Shown piece after piece: positions 27,601 through 36,847 of a stretch of 64,000 nt of DNA (the stretch's first letter is position 1; each line of letters opens with the position of its first letter). Below the pieces are notes generated by a model, which saw only the letters and a program-made list of their open reading frames with translations, did no database searches and was not told the DNA's origin. The stretch is from NCBI GenBank assembly GCA_014191755.1, contig BJHE01000006.1, forward strand, positions 1 to 64,000, read 5' to 3'. Made by a program: the position numbers and the translations under genes. Origin of the DNA: Cyanobium sp. GTDB lineage: Bacteria > Cyanobacteriota > Cyanobacteriia > PCC-6307 > Cyanobiaceae.

Positions 27601-29282
27601 CCCCGGAATATCTGCGCAGTGGCCGCCAGCTGGAGATCAAGGTGGCCCAGGGGGCCAAGCCCGGGGAGGGCGGTCAGCTGCCCGGTCCGAAGGTGGACGC
27701 CTACATCGCCTGGCTGCGCAACAGCAAGGCGGGTGTGGCCCTGATCTCACCGCCGCCCCACCACGACATCTATTCGATCGAAGACCTAGCCCAGCTGATC
27801 CACGATCTTCACCAGGTGAATCCCGCCGCCAAGGTGAGCGTTAAGCTGGTGGCGGAGATCGGCATCGGCACGATCGCCGCCGGGGTGGCCAAGGCCAACG
27901 CCGATGTAATCCAGATCTCCGGCCACGATGGCGGCACCGGTGCCTCGCCCCTGAGCTCGATCAAACATGCCGGCAGCCCCTGGGAGCTGGGCCTCACCGA
28001 GGTGCACCGCAGCCTCCTGGAGAACGGCCTGCGTGATCGGGTGCTGCTACGGGCCGACGGCGGCCTTAAAACCGGCTGGGATGTAGTGATCGCCGCGCTG
28101 CTGGGCGCCGAAGAATATGGCTTCGGCTCGGTGGCGATGATTGCCGAGGGCTGCATCATGGCCCGCGTTTGCCACACCAACAATTGCCCCGTAGGGGTGG
28201 CTACCCAGAAGGAGGCCCTGCGCAAACGCTTCACCGGCCTGCCCGAGCACGTGGTGAATTTCTTCCTCTTCGTGGCCGAGGAGGTTCGCCAGCTGCTCAG
28301 CGTGCTGGGGGTGGCCAGCCTTGAGGAGCTGATCGGTCGCACCGAACTGCTGGCGCCCCGTGCCGTGGCCTTGGCCAAGACCACCTCCCTCGATCTATCC
28401 TGCCTCCTCGATCCCATCCCCCAAGCCGCCGATCGCGCCTGGCTCCGCCACGACGCCGAAGCCCACGGCAATGGACCGATCCTCGAGGACACCATGCTGG
28501 CCGATCCCGCCCTGATGGCGGCGATCGAGGGCCAGGCGCGCCACGTGCTCAACCTGGCGATCGTGAACACCGACCGCAGCGTGGGCGCCCGCATCGCCGG
28601 CGAGATCGCCGCCCGCCACGGCAACACCGGCTTCACCGGCCGGCTGGATCTCACCTTCAGGGGAGCCGCAGGTCAGAGCTTCGGGGCCTTCCTGCTGCAG
28701 GGCATGAATGTGCGCCTGGTGGGTGAGGCGAACGACTACGTCGGCAAGGGCATCAATGGCGGCCGCATCACCGTGGTGCCGCCCGCCGGCGGCAGCGATC
28801 CCGGCAGCAAGGTGATCCTCGGCAACACCTGCCTCTACGGCGCCACCGGCGGTGAGCTCTTCGCCCTGGGCCGGGCCGGCGAGCGCTTCGGGGTCCGCAA
28901 CAGCGGCGCTCGCACCGTTGTCGAAGGCGCCGGCGACCACTGCTGCGAATACATGACCGGAGGCGTTGTGGTGGTGCTCGGTTCCACCGGCCGCAACGTG
29001 GCCGCCGGCATGACCGGCGGGGTGGCCTTCCTGCTGGATGAGGAAGGCGATCTGGAGCGGCGGATCAACCAAGAAACCGTGACCATCGAGGCCCTCAACA
29101 CCGCAGAACAGGAAGCGCTGCTCAAACCTCTTCTGGAGGCCCATCTCGAAGCCACCGGCAGCTCCCGGGCCGCCGAGGTGCTGGCCGACTGGCCCAGCTG
29201 GCGCGCCCGCTTCAAGGTGCTGGTACCCCCGAGCGAGAAGGCGGCCATGGGGCTGGCGCCACGGGAGGCCGTGGCTGCCTGA
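24669..29282 (+). CDS. gltB: Ferredoxin-dependent glutamate synthase, large subunit
   Basis: Makes glutamate from glutamine and 2-oxoglutarate with electrons from ferredoxin or a partner subunit; core of ammonium assimilation. 1537 residues. The glutaminase domain starts at the conserved EKDACGVGF, whose Cys27 becomes the N-terminal nucleophile after propeptide removal. The FMN-binding synthase domain follows (GGKSNSGEGGEDPARF, GAKPGEGGQLPGPKV, SGHDGGTGASPLSSIKHAG). The 3Fe-4S cysteines are in CIMARVCHTNNCPVG, and a C-terminal beta-helix has GGxxG repeats. No NADPH-GOGAT small subunit gene is next to it, supporting the ferredoxin type. The open frame extends to 24573, but ATG at 24669 fits the family start. 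Confidence 0.95.
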   Translation: MPSFSAPLWPHCDSPAPAAVAGEKDACGVGFLAHLDGTPNHWVLQQALRGLRCMEHRGGCGGDGDSGDGAGILCGIPWSYLEAVWPAAVSGEAGVRGLAMVFLPADASRCQEARRFCEEEAAGLGLLSLGWRPVPVDPAVLGPMARDTAPVIEQWLLLAPGASPSIAVDVDGLEALLFRLRRRAVDRTREAWGSDIGNLYFASISARTVVYKGMVRSEVLDRFYADLRDERFTVSFAVYHRRFSTNTLPRWPLAQPMRLLGHNGEINTLLGNINWASAAEANLEAVWGDAASDLRPLVNAAFSDSANLDATLELMVRSGRPITDSLLTLVPEAFRDQPELDRLPAIKDFYEYNACLQEPWDGPALLVFSDGRMVGATLDRNGLRPARYCITSDGYVVMGSETGVVELEESRIIEKGRLGPGQMLAIDLEQGRVLRNWEVKEQSASRHPYGTWLAAYRRNLAPGAWAQERRLADLELLKQQSAFGFTAEDLDLVIEDMAGAGKEPTYCMGDDIPLAVLSSKPHLLYDYFKQRFAQVTNPPIDPLREKLVMSLEMHLGQRGSALRPEPTGAGVLHLNSPVLNEAELADLAGHGLPLATLSTLLPVTDGPAGLEQAVARLCAGAETAVREGSCILVLSDRSAGGISAGTTYIPPLLAVGAVHHHLLRLGLRLQSSIVVDTAQCWSTHHLACLIGYGASAVCPWLAWETTRHWLAHPKTRSLIERGKLPDLTPDAAQANVRKALEDGLRKILSKIGISLLASYHGAQIFEAIGIGADLIALAFTGTTSRVAGLSLTDLASETLAFHAKAYPELNRTKLEFMGFVQYRTGGEYHLNSPEMAKALHAAVAAGPGYDHFATYQTLLENRPVTALRDLLQLRKAAAPLPIDRVESIESICRRFCTGGMSLGALSREAHEVLAVAMNRIGGKSNSGEGGEDPARFHVLNDVDGEGHSATLPTINGLRNGDTACSAIKQIASGRFGVTPEYLRSGRQLEIKVAQGAKPGEGGQLPGPKVDAYIAWLRNSKAGVALISPPPHHDIYSIEDLAQLIHDLHQVNPAAKVSVKLVAEIGIGTIAAGVAKANADVIQISGHDGGTGASPLSSIKHAGSPWELGLTEVHRSLLENGLRDRVLLRADGGLKTGWDVVIAALLGAEEYGFGSVAMIAEGCIMARVCHTNNCPVGVATQKEALRKRFTGLPEHVVNFFLFVAEEVRQLLSVLGVASLEELIGRTELLAPRAVALAKTTSLDLSCLLDPIPQAADRAWLRHDAEAHGNGPILEDTMLADPALMAAIEGQARHVLNLAIVNTDRSVGARIAGEIAARHGNTGFTGRLDLTFRGAAGQSFGAFLLQGMNVRLVGEANDYVGKGINGGRITVVPPAGGSDPGSKVILGNTCLYGATGGELFALGRAGERFGVRNSGARTVVEGAGDHCCEYMTGGVVVVLGSTGRNVAAGMTGGVAFLLDEEGDLERRINQETVTIEALNTAEQEALLKPLLEAHLEATGSSRAAEVLADWPSWRARFKVLVPPSEKAAMGLAPREAVAA

Positions 29283-29349
29283 GACAACTCCCTGGACCCC
29301 AGCCAGCGGGGCAGCATTAGCGGGCGGGGACAGGCAGCCCTCATCGTGC

Positions 29350-30267
29350 TTAGCGCGGATAACGCGCCATCAGCCGTTGAACTTCGCCGGCGTGGTAGCT
29401 GCTGCGGGTGAGGGGACTGCTCACCACCTGCAGAAAGCCGAGCTCCTGCTCCCCATGCCTCCGGAAGTGCTCGAACTGCTCCGGCGTCACGAATCGGTCC
29501 ACCGGCAGATGCTTCGGACCGGGTGAGAGATACTGGCCGATCGTCACGATATCGACCTGGTGGCGGCGCAGATCCGCCAGCACCTCCAGCACCTCCTGGT
29601 CGGACTCGCCCAGGCCCACCATCAGACCTGATTTCGTGTACGCGCGGGGCCAATACAGCCTCACCTGCTCCAGCAGGGTGAGAGAGCGCTCGTAAATGCC
29701 TTGGGGCCGGGCTTTGCGATACAGCCGCGGCACCGTTTCGATGTTGTGGTTCAGCACATCGGGGGCGGCTTCCATCACCGCCGCTAGGGCGTCCCGGTCG
29801 CCACAAAAATCGGGGATCAGCAGCTCGATCGTGGTGGCGGGGGAGCGGCGGCGCACCTGCTCGATGCAGGCCACGAACTGGCTGGCACCCCCATCGGCCA
29901 GGTCGTCGCGATTCACGGAGGTGATCACCACGTGGCTCAGGCCCAATCGCGCCACCGCCTCGCCGAGTCGCTCGGGCTCGCTGGGATCGAGGGCCCGCAC
30001 GCTCTTGTCGAAATCGATGTCGCAGTAGGGGCAGGCGCGGGTGCAGCCCGGCCCCATGATCAGGAAGGTGGCGGTGCCCCCGGCGAAGCACTCACCGATG
30101 TTCGGGCAGCTGGCCTCCTGGCAGACCGTGTTGAGATTGAGATCGAGGAGTAAGTCGGCCACGGTGCCGATCCGCTCCCGCTGCGGCGCCTTCACCCGCA
30201 GCCAGTCGGGCTTAGCTGCCGGAGCAGGAGCCGGGGCTCCGTCCTGGGCTCCCGGTGCGTCGGGCAT
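29350..30267 (-). CDS. lipA: Lipoyl synthase
   Basis: Radical SAM enzyme that inserts two sulfurs into octanoyl groups on lipoyl domains. 305 residues from ATG at 30267. Both clusters are visible: [12 protein letters not shown] (auxiliary 4Fe-4S, CxxxxCxxxxxC) and CTRACPYC (radical SAM, CxxxCxxC). The C-terminal RSSYHAGE holds the serine ligand of the auxiliary cluster. The frame is open further upstream to a GTG at 30378, which would add 37 Ala/Pro-rich residues and read through a run of ten C on the coding strand (30271-30280). The shorter start is preferred. It converges with gltB, 67 bases apart. Confidence 0.95.
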   Translation of the reverse strand: MPDAPGAQDGAPAPAPAAKPDWLRVKAPQRERIGTVADLLLDLNLNTVCQEASCPNIGECFAGGTATFLIMGPGCTRACPYCDIDFDKSVRALDPSEPERLGEAVARLGLSHVVITSVNRDDLADGGASQFVACIEQVRRRSPATTIELLIPDFCGDRDALAAVMEAAPDVLNHNIETVPRLYRKARPQGIYERSLTLLEQVRLYWPRAYTKSGLMVGLGESDQEVLEVLADLRRHQVDIVTIGQYLSPGPKHLPVDRFVTPEQFEHFRRHGEQELGFLQVVSSPLTRSSYHAGEVQRLMARYPR

Positions 30268-30270
30268 GGC

Positions 30271-30280
30271 GGGGGGGGGG
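30271..30280. repeat. Ten-base G/C homopolymer at the lipA start
   Basis: Ten G on the plus strand (C on the lipA coding strand), three bases upstream of the preferred lipA ATG. It lies in the 5' untranslated region or, if lipA starts at 30378, in its coding frame. Confidence 0.85.
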
Positions 30281-30516
30281 GAGGCGTCACCCAGGCCAGC
30301 GGCAGCGGGGCCCAGCTGAAGATCACGGGGGGCCAATGGAAGAACCGGATTCAGGCCAGCAGCAGCCGAGGACCACACTTTCTACCAGGGTAGGTGTAGA
30401 ACTGGGGCGTTAGCCGATCACACATCGGCCCCACGACCCTCAAAGGCCCTGGCGGAGCGAAGGCCCCTCAAGGAGGGATGGCCCGAAGCCCGGGCCATCC
30501 CCTACAGTCGTCGGAT

Positions 30517-30590
30517 CGGGATGTAGCGCAGCTTGGTAGCGCACTTCGTTCGGGACGAAGGGGCCGCAGGTTCGAATCCTGTCATCCCGA
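30517..30590 (+). tRNA. tRNA-Pro (anticodon CGG)
   Basis: A 74-base cloverleaf. The acceptor arm CGGGATG pairs with CATCCCG plus discriminator A. The D arm has AGCTTGGTAGC, the anticodon stem-loop is CTTCG-TTCGGGA-CGAAG (anticodon CGG, reads CCG), and the T arm has GGTTCGAATCC. The 3' CCA is not encoded. A TTTTTTT run immediately after (30591-30597) may end transcription. Confidence 0.95.
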
Positions 30591-30604
30591 TTTTTTTGGG
30601 CCCC

Positions 30605-32533
30605 TCACTCCAGGCAGGCCCCCGGATAGCCACGGGGTGTCACCATGCGGCCGTCCTGCAGCCGGCTGGTGCTGTTTCCGATTAGCACCAGGGTGAGCAT
30701 GTCCACCTCTTCCACGGGTAGATCCTCCAGGTTGTAAAGCCGCACACTCTCGCCGGGTCGGCCCAGCTGGCGCGCCAGGGCCACCGGCGTGGCGGCCGGC
30801 CGGCCCTCGAGCAGCAGGGTTCGTGCCCGCTCCAACTGCCAATCGCGGCCGAGCGAGCGCGGGTTGTAGAGGGCCACCACGAAGTCGCCAGCCGCGGCCG
30901 CCCGCAGTCGGCGCTCGATCACCGCCCACGGGGTGAGGCGATCGCTGAGGCTGATGGTGCAGAAATCGTGCATCAGCGGGGCACCGGCCCGGGCCGCAGC
31001 CAGCTGCAGGGCCGAGATGCCCGGGTGAACTTGAAAGCCCGGACGATCGAACACGTCGCGGGCCAGCCACTGCTCCAGGGCCAGGCCGGCCATGCCGTAG
31101 ATGCCGCTGTCTCCGGAGGACACCAGGGCCACCCGCAGCCCTTGAGTCGCCAGATCGAGGGCCTCGGCGCAGCGGGCCCGCTCCTCGGTCAGGCGGCCGT
31201 CGCGGCGCAGCTGATCGGGACGCCGCAGCGGCTCCAGCAGATCCAGATAGGGCCCATAGCCCACCCACACCGTGGCCCGGGCCAGGGCGGCGCGGGCATC
31301 CCCGCTGAGCAGGTCGAGCTGGCCGGGGCCGCTGCCCACCAAGTGCAGTTCACCGCGCTGGGGCGCCCATTGCCGACTCGCCAGGGCCACCGCCAGGGTG
31401 GCGGCGCCGCGCTCGCCGGGGGCGGCGCGTTCGATGGTCTTGGGCACAACCAGTTCAGCGGCGGCGGCCCTGGCCCCCCCGGTTTTGCCCTCGGGTGTTG
31501 CAGTGAAACCGGCGGCATCAGGGGCTGCGGCCGCGGCGCTGCTCAAGGCCGCAGCCTCGGCCACGCTGGCGGTTCCCAGGGCCTCGGCCACCGCTTCGGA
31601 GGGGTTGGGCACCGGCACCGCCGCGAGGCTGACGGCGTCGAAGAGCCGCAGGGGCCAGCCATGCCGCTGGCTGAGCGCCAGCAGGGCCGCTTCATCGCCC
31701 TTACGGTCGATGCTGGCCAAGCCCGCCACGGCCTCCGGGGCCAACCCCGCCAGCTTGAGGGTGCGCTCCACCAGCCGCTCCAGCAAGGCGGGACTGGTGT
31801 CGCGCTCACAACCCACCCCCAGCCAGAGGCAGGGAGGATGCCAGTGGCATTCCGGGCCGGTGGACGGGCCGATCAGCAGCCGGGGCCCTGGTACGCCCGC
31901 CGCCCCCTCCTCCACGGCGCCGCTCCCGTCCCCCTGGACGGCCGGCAGGTCGCGCCAGAGCTCGAGGCCCCGGGTCTGCTCCAGGGCAGGCAGGGCTCCG
32001 GAACGGGAGGCGGCCTGCATCAGGGAGTTCCAGTCGCCGCAGCCACGGGTCCAGCCCCAGGCACGGCCGAAGGCATCAAGGGGAAGCCGGCCCATGGCGG
32101 CCGAGCTGCCGGTGGGAACCACCTCGGCCCCGAGCAGGGCAGCCAACCGAGCAGCCAGGGCTTCCCCACCGCCGGCATGACCCCCCAGCAGGGGAATGGC
32201 GTACCGCCCGGCCGGATCCAGCACCACTACCGCGGGATCGCTTTGTTTGTGCTCCAGGAGTGGAGCGATCAGGCGAACAATCAGCCCGCAGGCCCCAACC
32301 GCCACCACCGCCTCGGCCTGCTCCCAGTGCTGCCGCAGCCAGTCCGCCGGCGATGGCGCTGAACCCGGCCAGCGGATCGCGGCCAGCAGCCCGGTGGCCT
32401 CCAACCTCTGCAGCAGAACCCTGGCCTCAGGACTGAAGCCCAGGGCCACGATCGACCGCGGACCCTGGCCTCCAGGCTCGTGTGTCCACACCGTCTCCGG
32501 GGATCGGGGCGGGGAGCTGGGATGGAGGCTCAT
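30605..32533 (-). CDS. cobJ: CbiG-CobJ fusion (precorrin-3B C17-methyltransferase)
   Basis: 642 residues joining two cobalamin-pathway enzymes. The N-terminal half is CbiG-like: N-domain about 25-180 (AVVAVGACGLIVRLIAPLL, VVVLDPAGRYAIPLLGGHAGG) and C-domain about 230-340 (WLGVGCERDTSPALLERLVE). CbiG opens the precorrin lactone. The C-terminal part (about 395-642) is the SAM-dependent CobJ/CbiH methyltransferase (HLVGSGPGQLDLLSGDARAAL, VALVSSGDSGIYGMAGL, LTLVLIGNSTSR), which causes ring contraction. The CbiG-CobJ fusion is common in cyanobacteria, which make pseudocobalamin. The gene overlaps the upstream gene by four bases (ATGA), and no cobalamin riboswitch is seen. Confidence 0.93.
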   Translation of the reverse strand: MSLHPSSPPRSPETVWTHEPGGQGPRSIVALGFSPEARVLLQRLEATGLLAAIRWPGSAPSPADWLRQHWEQAEAVVAVGACGLIVRLIAPLLEHKQSDPAVVVLDPAGRYAIPLLGGHAGGGEALAARLAALLGAEVVPTGSSAAMGRLPLDAFGRAWGWTRGCGDWNSLMQAASRSGALPALEQTRGLELWRDLPAVQGDGSGAVEEGAAGVPGPRLLIGPSTGPECHWHPPCLWLGVGCERDTSPALLERLVERTLKLAGLAPEAVAGLASIDRKGDEAALLALSQRHGWPLRLFDAVSLAAVPVPNPSEAVAEALGTASVAEAAALSSAAAAAPDAAGFTATPEGKTGGARAAAAELVVPKTIERAAPGERGAATLAVALASRQWAPQRGELHLVGSGPGQLDLLSGDARAALARATVWVGYGPYLDLLEPLRRPDQLRRDGRLTEERARCAEALDLATQGLRVALVSSGDSGIYGMAGLALEQWLARDVFDRPGFQVHPGISALQLAAARAGAPLMHDFCTISLSDRLTPWAVIERRLRAAAAGDFVVALYNPRSLGRDWQLERARTLLLEGRPAATPVALARQLGRPGESVRLYNLEDLPVEEVDMLTLVLIGNSTSRLQDGRMVTPRGYPGACLE

Positions 32534-34080
32534 CGTGTAAACCTCTCCCGCAGCGCCTGGAAAGGACTCCGGCGGGCGGGACGGATCAGTGTGCCATCGT
32601 CATTAACCTCCTCCCTGGCGGAGGGAAGCAGCCCAGTGGTGCCGGCCGGAACGGAGCCTTCTCCAGCCTGGCTAGGCAGAGGAGCCCGGTCCGCCTCGCT
32701 GGAGGCGGGGAGTTCGGCCCCCGGCCCGCCGGGATCGACGGGAGGCACAGATAGGGATGGGGAAGGAGGGGTCAGGGGAGCGTCCGTGAGGGGATGGGAA
32801 GGGGTCTGAAGAGAAGAAGCGGCCTCGATTTCCCTAGGCCGTTTGGCGTCCTGATCGGGCCGATCCAGTTCTGCAGGGGTCAAAGGGAGGGTGGCCGTCG
32901 AAGGGAGCGGCCGCGCCGTTGGAGGATCCGCCTCCAGCGCGGCTTGCCCGGATGAGCCGGGGTCCTGACCCAGATCCGGGGCCATTCGGACTGGCTCCGG
33001 ACTCTCCTGGGCCCGAGTGGAGACCGACTGCTCTGGCTCCGGCAAGGGCGAGGAAACGGCAACGCTGTTCTGAGATGGCGCCTGCTGGGATGGCAGCTGT
33101 TGGGATGGGGCTTCAGGCTCGGCTGATGGCAGCTCCCCCAGCAGCCGGGCCAGGGTGGGCCCATCAAGGCGGTGGCCCAGCCAGGGAGGACGCGGGGATC
33201 CGGGGTCGAGGCGGACCTCCCGCACCACACTGTTAAAGGGTGGATTGAGCGGTTCCCCCCGGCCATCCACCAATTCGAGGAGCACGGCATTGCTTCCCGA
33301 CTTCCAGCCCTTAAGCCAGAGAGGGGTCTGCTGGTTCACCAAAAAGCTGTCACCGTTCACCGTCACCCGCAGCCGCCAGCGGGCGTCATCGGCCCGCAGG
33401 TTCTGCAGGGGAGCATCGATAAGGAGCCAATCGAGCAGCACCGGTTCCCCGGCGTTGGCCTGCCAGGGACTCACTGCCAACAGTTGGGGACTGCCCTCAG
33501 CGGGCAGAGCGAGGGGATTGGCCGCGACCCTATGCAGCCTGATCTGGCGAAAGGCCCCGGGCGCCTTCACCACTTCGCCCCAGGGACGCACTGCATAGAC
33601 CGTGAACCGGTGGCTGCCCGGGCTGAGGGGCGGCATGGAGGCGGTGGTCTCCAGCAGGGGCTGGGGAAGGCCGTCATCAAGCTGCACCATCACATGGGAT
33701 CCAAGCCCAAGGGATCCCGCATCCACTAGGGGCCAGTCCTCTACGCCCAGTCGGAGGGTCCAAGGAGCATCGGGCAGCAGGGCGCCGTCGCGAGGTTCGA
33801 GGATCGTGATCCTGGGCTGCCTTGGGCCGAGCGCCTCCGCCAGTTGCTGCACAGCATCGGGAGGCGCCACCTCCTGCAGCTCCTTCAAGGCAGCTGGAGT
33901 GGCTACCGGTGGGCTCCCCGCCGATCGCCCAGGCAGGCTCCAGGCCTGGGCCGACAGAGGGAACCCGAGCCAGGCGCCCATCAGCAGGATCAGGGCCAGC
34001 AGCGCCGCCAGGGCGGCCGGGCCTGGGCGACGAAGCCCCCATTCCGGCAGTCCTCGGTTGATCCGGGTTCCGCCCGCCAA
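32530..34080 (-). CDS. Exported or membrane-anchored protein of unknown function
   Basis: 516 residues, not recognised. It has one hydrophobic segment near the N terminus (about 20-46, AALAALLALILLMGAWLGF followed by an Ala-Gln-Ala), which may be a signal peptide or anchor. Residues about 90-345 are beta-rich with Ig-like patterns (ITILEPRDGALLPDAPWTLRLG and SPGSHRFTVYAVRPWG). Residues 350-495 are Pro/Ser/Gln-rich and low-complexity, and the tail is basic (PFQALRERFTR). The start is TTG at 34080, supported by a near-perfect AGGAGGTG (34085-34092), unusual in this window. It overlaps cobJ by 4 bases and is divergent from psaA. The outward-facing beta domains suggest a cell-envelope role; this is inference. 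Confidence 0.75.
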   Translation of the reverse strand: MAGGTRINRGLPEWGLRRPGPAALAALLALILLMGAWLGFPLSAQAWSLPGRSAGSPPVATPAALKELQEVAPPDAVQQLAEALGPRQPRITILEPRDGALLPDAPWTLRLGVEDWPLVDAGSLGLGSHVMVQLDDGLPQPLLETTASMPPLSPGSHRFTVYAVRPWGEVVKAPGAFRQIRLHRVAANPLALPAEGSPQLLAVSPWQANAGEPVLLDWLLIDAPLQNLRADDARWRLRVTVNGDSFLVNQQTPLWLKGWKSGSNAVLLELVDGRGEPLNPPFNSVVREVRLDPGSPRPPWLGHRLDGPTLARLLGELPSAEPEAPSQQLPSQQAPSQNSVAVSSPLPEPEQSVSTRAQESPEPVRMAPDLGQDPGSSGQAALEADPPTARPLPSTATLPLTPAELDRPDQDAKRPREIEAASSLQTPSHPLTDAPLTPPSPSLSVPPVDPGGPGAELPASSEADRAPLPSQAGEGSVPAGTTGLLPSAREEVNDDGTLIRPARRSPFQALRERFTR

Positions 34081-34523
34081 GGCCCACCTCCTGGAATCAT
34101 GGATTCCCGCGCATTCTGCTGTGGTGACAGTCGGCGAGCACAGCGCGAGGGGATCGACGCGAGGATCAAATGGGAATAAGCGAAACTGGGCTATTCAAAT
34201 CAACGCAGAAGCAGGCGACTGGATGTGAACGAGCCAACGCCAGACCCCAGTCCCAGCCTGGAAAGCCCGGCGATTGAATCTTTGTAACTAGCCCCCGAAT
34301 CCCCTTGTTTTTGGCCCCTATACTTCCGCCAGCGGTCCCCTTTCGGGGCCCAAAGCTCCAGTCACGGCAAGGGGTTACACCCGCGCCGGATTGGAGTCGG
34401 CGACCATCGGCGGGAGCCTTGCTCCCTCGGCGGCGCCCGGTCCCACCGACAGCCATGGGCTCACGCCCTGCCTGCCCAAGGGGTGGACCTCCACCTCGAT
34501 TCCGTCCCTCGAGGAACCTCTCG
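34081..34523 (+). promoter_or_regulatory. psaA upstream and leader region
   Basis: 443 bases between divergent genes. TATACT at 34319-34324 is a good -10 candidate for psaA, giving a leader of about 195 bases. A plausible -35 is less clear. TTTGTAAC (34281-34288) is the reverse of GTTACAAA, a single half of the HLR1/RpaB-type high-light element; the second half is not evident. GAGGAACC just before the psaA ATG may serve as ribosome binding site. No further gene is seen. Confidence 0.5.
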
Positions 34524-36827
34524 ATGACCATCAGCCCACCAGAGCGTGGGAAAACGGCGAAGGACTTGGTCGACCGGAACCCCGTTCCGGCAACGTTCGA
34601 GCTTTTTGAAAAGCCCGGCCATTTCGACCGCACCCTCGCCAAAGGTCCCAAAACCACCACCTGGATTTGGAACCTCCACGCCAACGCTCACGACTTCGAC
34701 AGCCACACGAGCGATCTTGAAGAGGTCTCACGCAAGATCTTCAGCGCTCACTTCGGCCATCTGGCCGTCATCTTCATCTGGCTGAGCGGCGCCTTTTATC
34801 ACGGTGCCCGCTTCTCCAACTACTCCGGCTGGCTTGCCGACCCCCTGCACGTCAAACCGAGTGCCCAGGTGGTCTGGCCGATCTTCGGCCAGGAGATCCT
34901 CAATGGCGATGTGGGAGCCGGCTTCCACGGCATTCAGATCACCTCCGGTGTCTTCCACGTGTGGAGGGCCTGGGGCATCACCAACGAAACCCAGCTGCTG
35001 GCCCTGGCCATCGGCGCGCTGGTGATGGCCGGCCTGATGCTCAACGCCGGTGTCTTCCACTACCACAAGGCAGCTCCGAAGCTTGAATGGTTCCAGAACG
35101 TTGAGTCGATGCTCAACCACCATTTGGCCGGCCTGCTCGGACTCGGTTCCCTCTCGTGGACAGGTCACCTCCTTCACGTGTCCCTGCCCACCAACGCGCT
35201 GATGGAAGCCATCGACGCCGGCCAGCCGCTGGTGCTCAATGGCAAAACCATCGCCACCTATGCAGACATTCCCCTGCCCCACGAGTTCCTGAATCAGGAC
35301 TTGATCGCCCAGATTTTTCCCGGTTTCGGGGCGGGCATCTCAGCCTTCTTCACTGGCAACTGGGCCGCTTACAGCGATTTCCTCACCTTTAAAGGTGGGC
35401 TGAATCCCGTAACCGGCAGCCTTTGGATGACCGACATCGCCCATCACCACCTGGCGATTGCGGTGCTGTTCATCGTGGCTGGCCACATGTACCGCACCAA
35501 CTGGGGCATTGGTCACAGCATCAAGGAGATTCTGGAAGGTCAGAAGGGTGATCCCCTGCTGTTCCCCGCTCCGAATGGTCATGACGGACTCTTCGAGTTC
35601 ATGACCACCAGTTGGCATGCCCAACTGGCTGTGAACCTGGCGTTGCTTGGCTCGCTGACCATCATCGTGGCCCACCACATGTATGCGATGCCTCCCTATC
35701 CCTACATCGGGATTGACTACCCAACCCAGCTGTCGATCTTCACCCATCATATGTGGATTGGCGGCTTCCTGATTGTGGGAGCAGGTGCTCACGCAGCCAT
35801 CGCGATGATTCGCGATTACGACCCGGCCAAGCACGTCGATAACGTGCTCGACCGAGTGCTCAAGGCCCGTGATGCCCTGATCAGCCACCTCAACTGGGTG
35901 TCGATCTGGCTTGGTTTCCACAGCTTCGGCCTTTATATCCACAACGACACCATGCGTGCCTTGGGCCGTCCCCAGGACATGTTCAGTGATTCGGCAATCC
36001 AGCTGAAGCCGGTGTTTGCCCAGTGGATCCAGGGCCTCCATGCTGCTGCCGCCGGCACCACCGCTCCCAACGCCCTTGCCGGCGTGAGCGAGGTGTTCAA
36101 TGGCGCCGTTGTGGCCGTGGGCGGAAAGGTTGCCGCCGGGCCGATCCCCCTGGGAACGGCCGACTTCATGGTCCATCACATCCACGCCTTCACGATCCAC
36201 GTCACCGTGCTGATCCTGCTGAAGGGTGTTCTGTACAGCCGAAGCTCCCGCCTCGTCCCCGATAAGGCGAATCTGGGCTTCCGCTTCCCCTGCGACGGCC
36301 CCGGCCGTGGCGGCACCTGCCAAGTGTCGGCATGGGACCACGTGTTCCTCGGCTTGTTCTGGATGTACAACTCCCTGTCGATCGTCATTTTCCACTTCTC
36401 GTGGAAGATGCAGAGCGACGTGTGGGGCACCGTCAACGCTGATGGCAGCGTCCAGCACATCACGAATGGCAATTTCGCTCAGAGCGCCATCACCATTAAT
36501 GGCTGGCTGCGCGACTTCCTTTGGGCCCAGGCCGCACAGGTGATCAACAGCTACGGCTCGAGCTCCAGTGCTTACGGTCTGATGTTCCTGGGAGCCCACT
36601 TCATCTGGGCCTTCAGCCTGATGTTCCTGTTCAGCGGCCGCGGCTACTGGCAGGAGCTGATTGAGTCCATCGTCTGGGCTCACAACAAGCTGAGGGTTGC
36701 TCCGGCTATCCAGCCGCGGGCGCTCTCCATCACCCAGGGCCGTGCCGTGGGTGTGGCCCATTACCTCCTTGGTGGCATTGCGACCACCTGGGCATTTTTC
36801 CTGGCCCGCATCGTCGCGGTCGGCTGA
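34524..36827 (+). CDS. psaA: Photosystem I P700 apoprotein A1
   Basis: Core subunit of photosystem I; with PsaB it binds P700, A0, A1 and the Fx cluster in the thylakoid membrane. 767 residues with the expected 11 membrane segments. The Fx-binding loop [12 protein letters not shown] (two cysteines) is followed by [15 protein letters not shown]. The last helix ends [18 protein letters not shown]. Many conserved His ligands for chlorophyll are present ([24 protein letters not shown]). The frame is open 73 codons further upstream, but MTISPPERG at 34524 is the family start. It precedes psaB by 20 bases. Confidence 0.98.
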   Translation: MTISPPERGKTAKDLVDRNPVPATFELFEKPGHFDRTLAKGPKTTTWIWNLHANAHDFDSHTSDLEEVSRKIFSAHFGHLAVIFIWLSGAFYHGARFSNYSGWLADPLHVKPSAQVVWPIFGQEILNGDVGAGFHGIQITSGVFHVWRAWGITNETQLLALAIGALVMAGLMLNAGVFHYHKAAPKLEWFQNVESMLNHHLAGLLGLGSLSWTGHLLHVSLPTNALMEAIDAGQPLVLNGKTIATYADIPLPHEFLNQDLIAQIFPGFGAGISAFFTGNWAAYSDFLTFKGGLNPVTGSLWMTDIAHHHLAIAVLFIVAGHMYRTNWGIGHSIKEILEGQKGDPLLFPAPNGHDGLFEFMTTSWHAQLAVNLALLGSLTIIVAHHMYAMPPYPYIGIDYPTQLSIFTHHMWIGGFLIVGAGAHAAIAMIRDYDPAKHVDNVLDRVLKARDALISHLNWVSIWLGFHSFGLYIHNDTMRALGRPQDMFSDSAIQLKPVFAQWIQGLHAAAAGTTAPNALAGVSEVFNGAVVAVGGKVAAGPIPLGTADFMVHHIHAFTIHVTVLILLKGVLYSRSSRLVPDKANLGFRFPCDGPGRGGTCQVSAWDHVFLGLFWMYNSLSIVIFHFSWKMQSDVWGTVNADGSVQHITNGNFAQSAITINGWLRDFLWAQAAQVINSYGSSSSAYGLMFLGAHFIWAFSLMFLFSGRGYWQELIESIVWAHNKLRVAPAIQPRALSITQGRAVGVAHYLLGGIATTWAFFLARIVAVG

Positions 36828-36847
36828 CCTCCACCTGACCTTTCCCA

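Noticed and set aside
32534-34080. Cobalamin riboswitch for cobJ
   Set aside because: cobJ overlaps the upstream gene by 4 bases and no B12-box was seen upstream of either gene.
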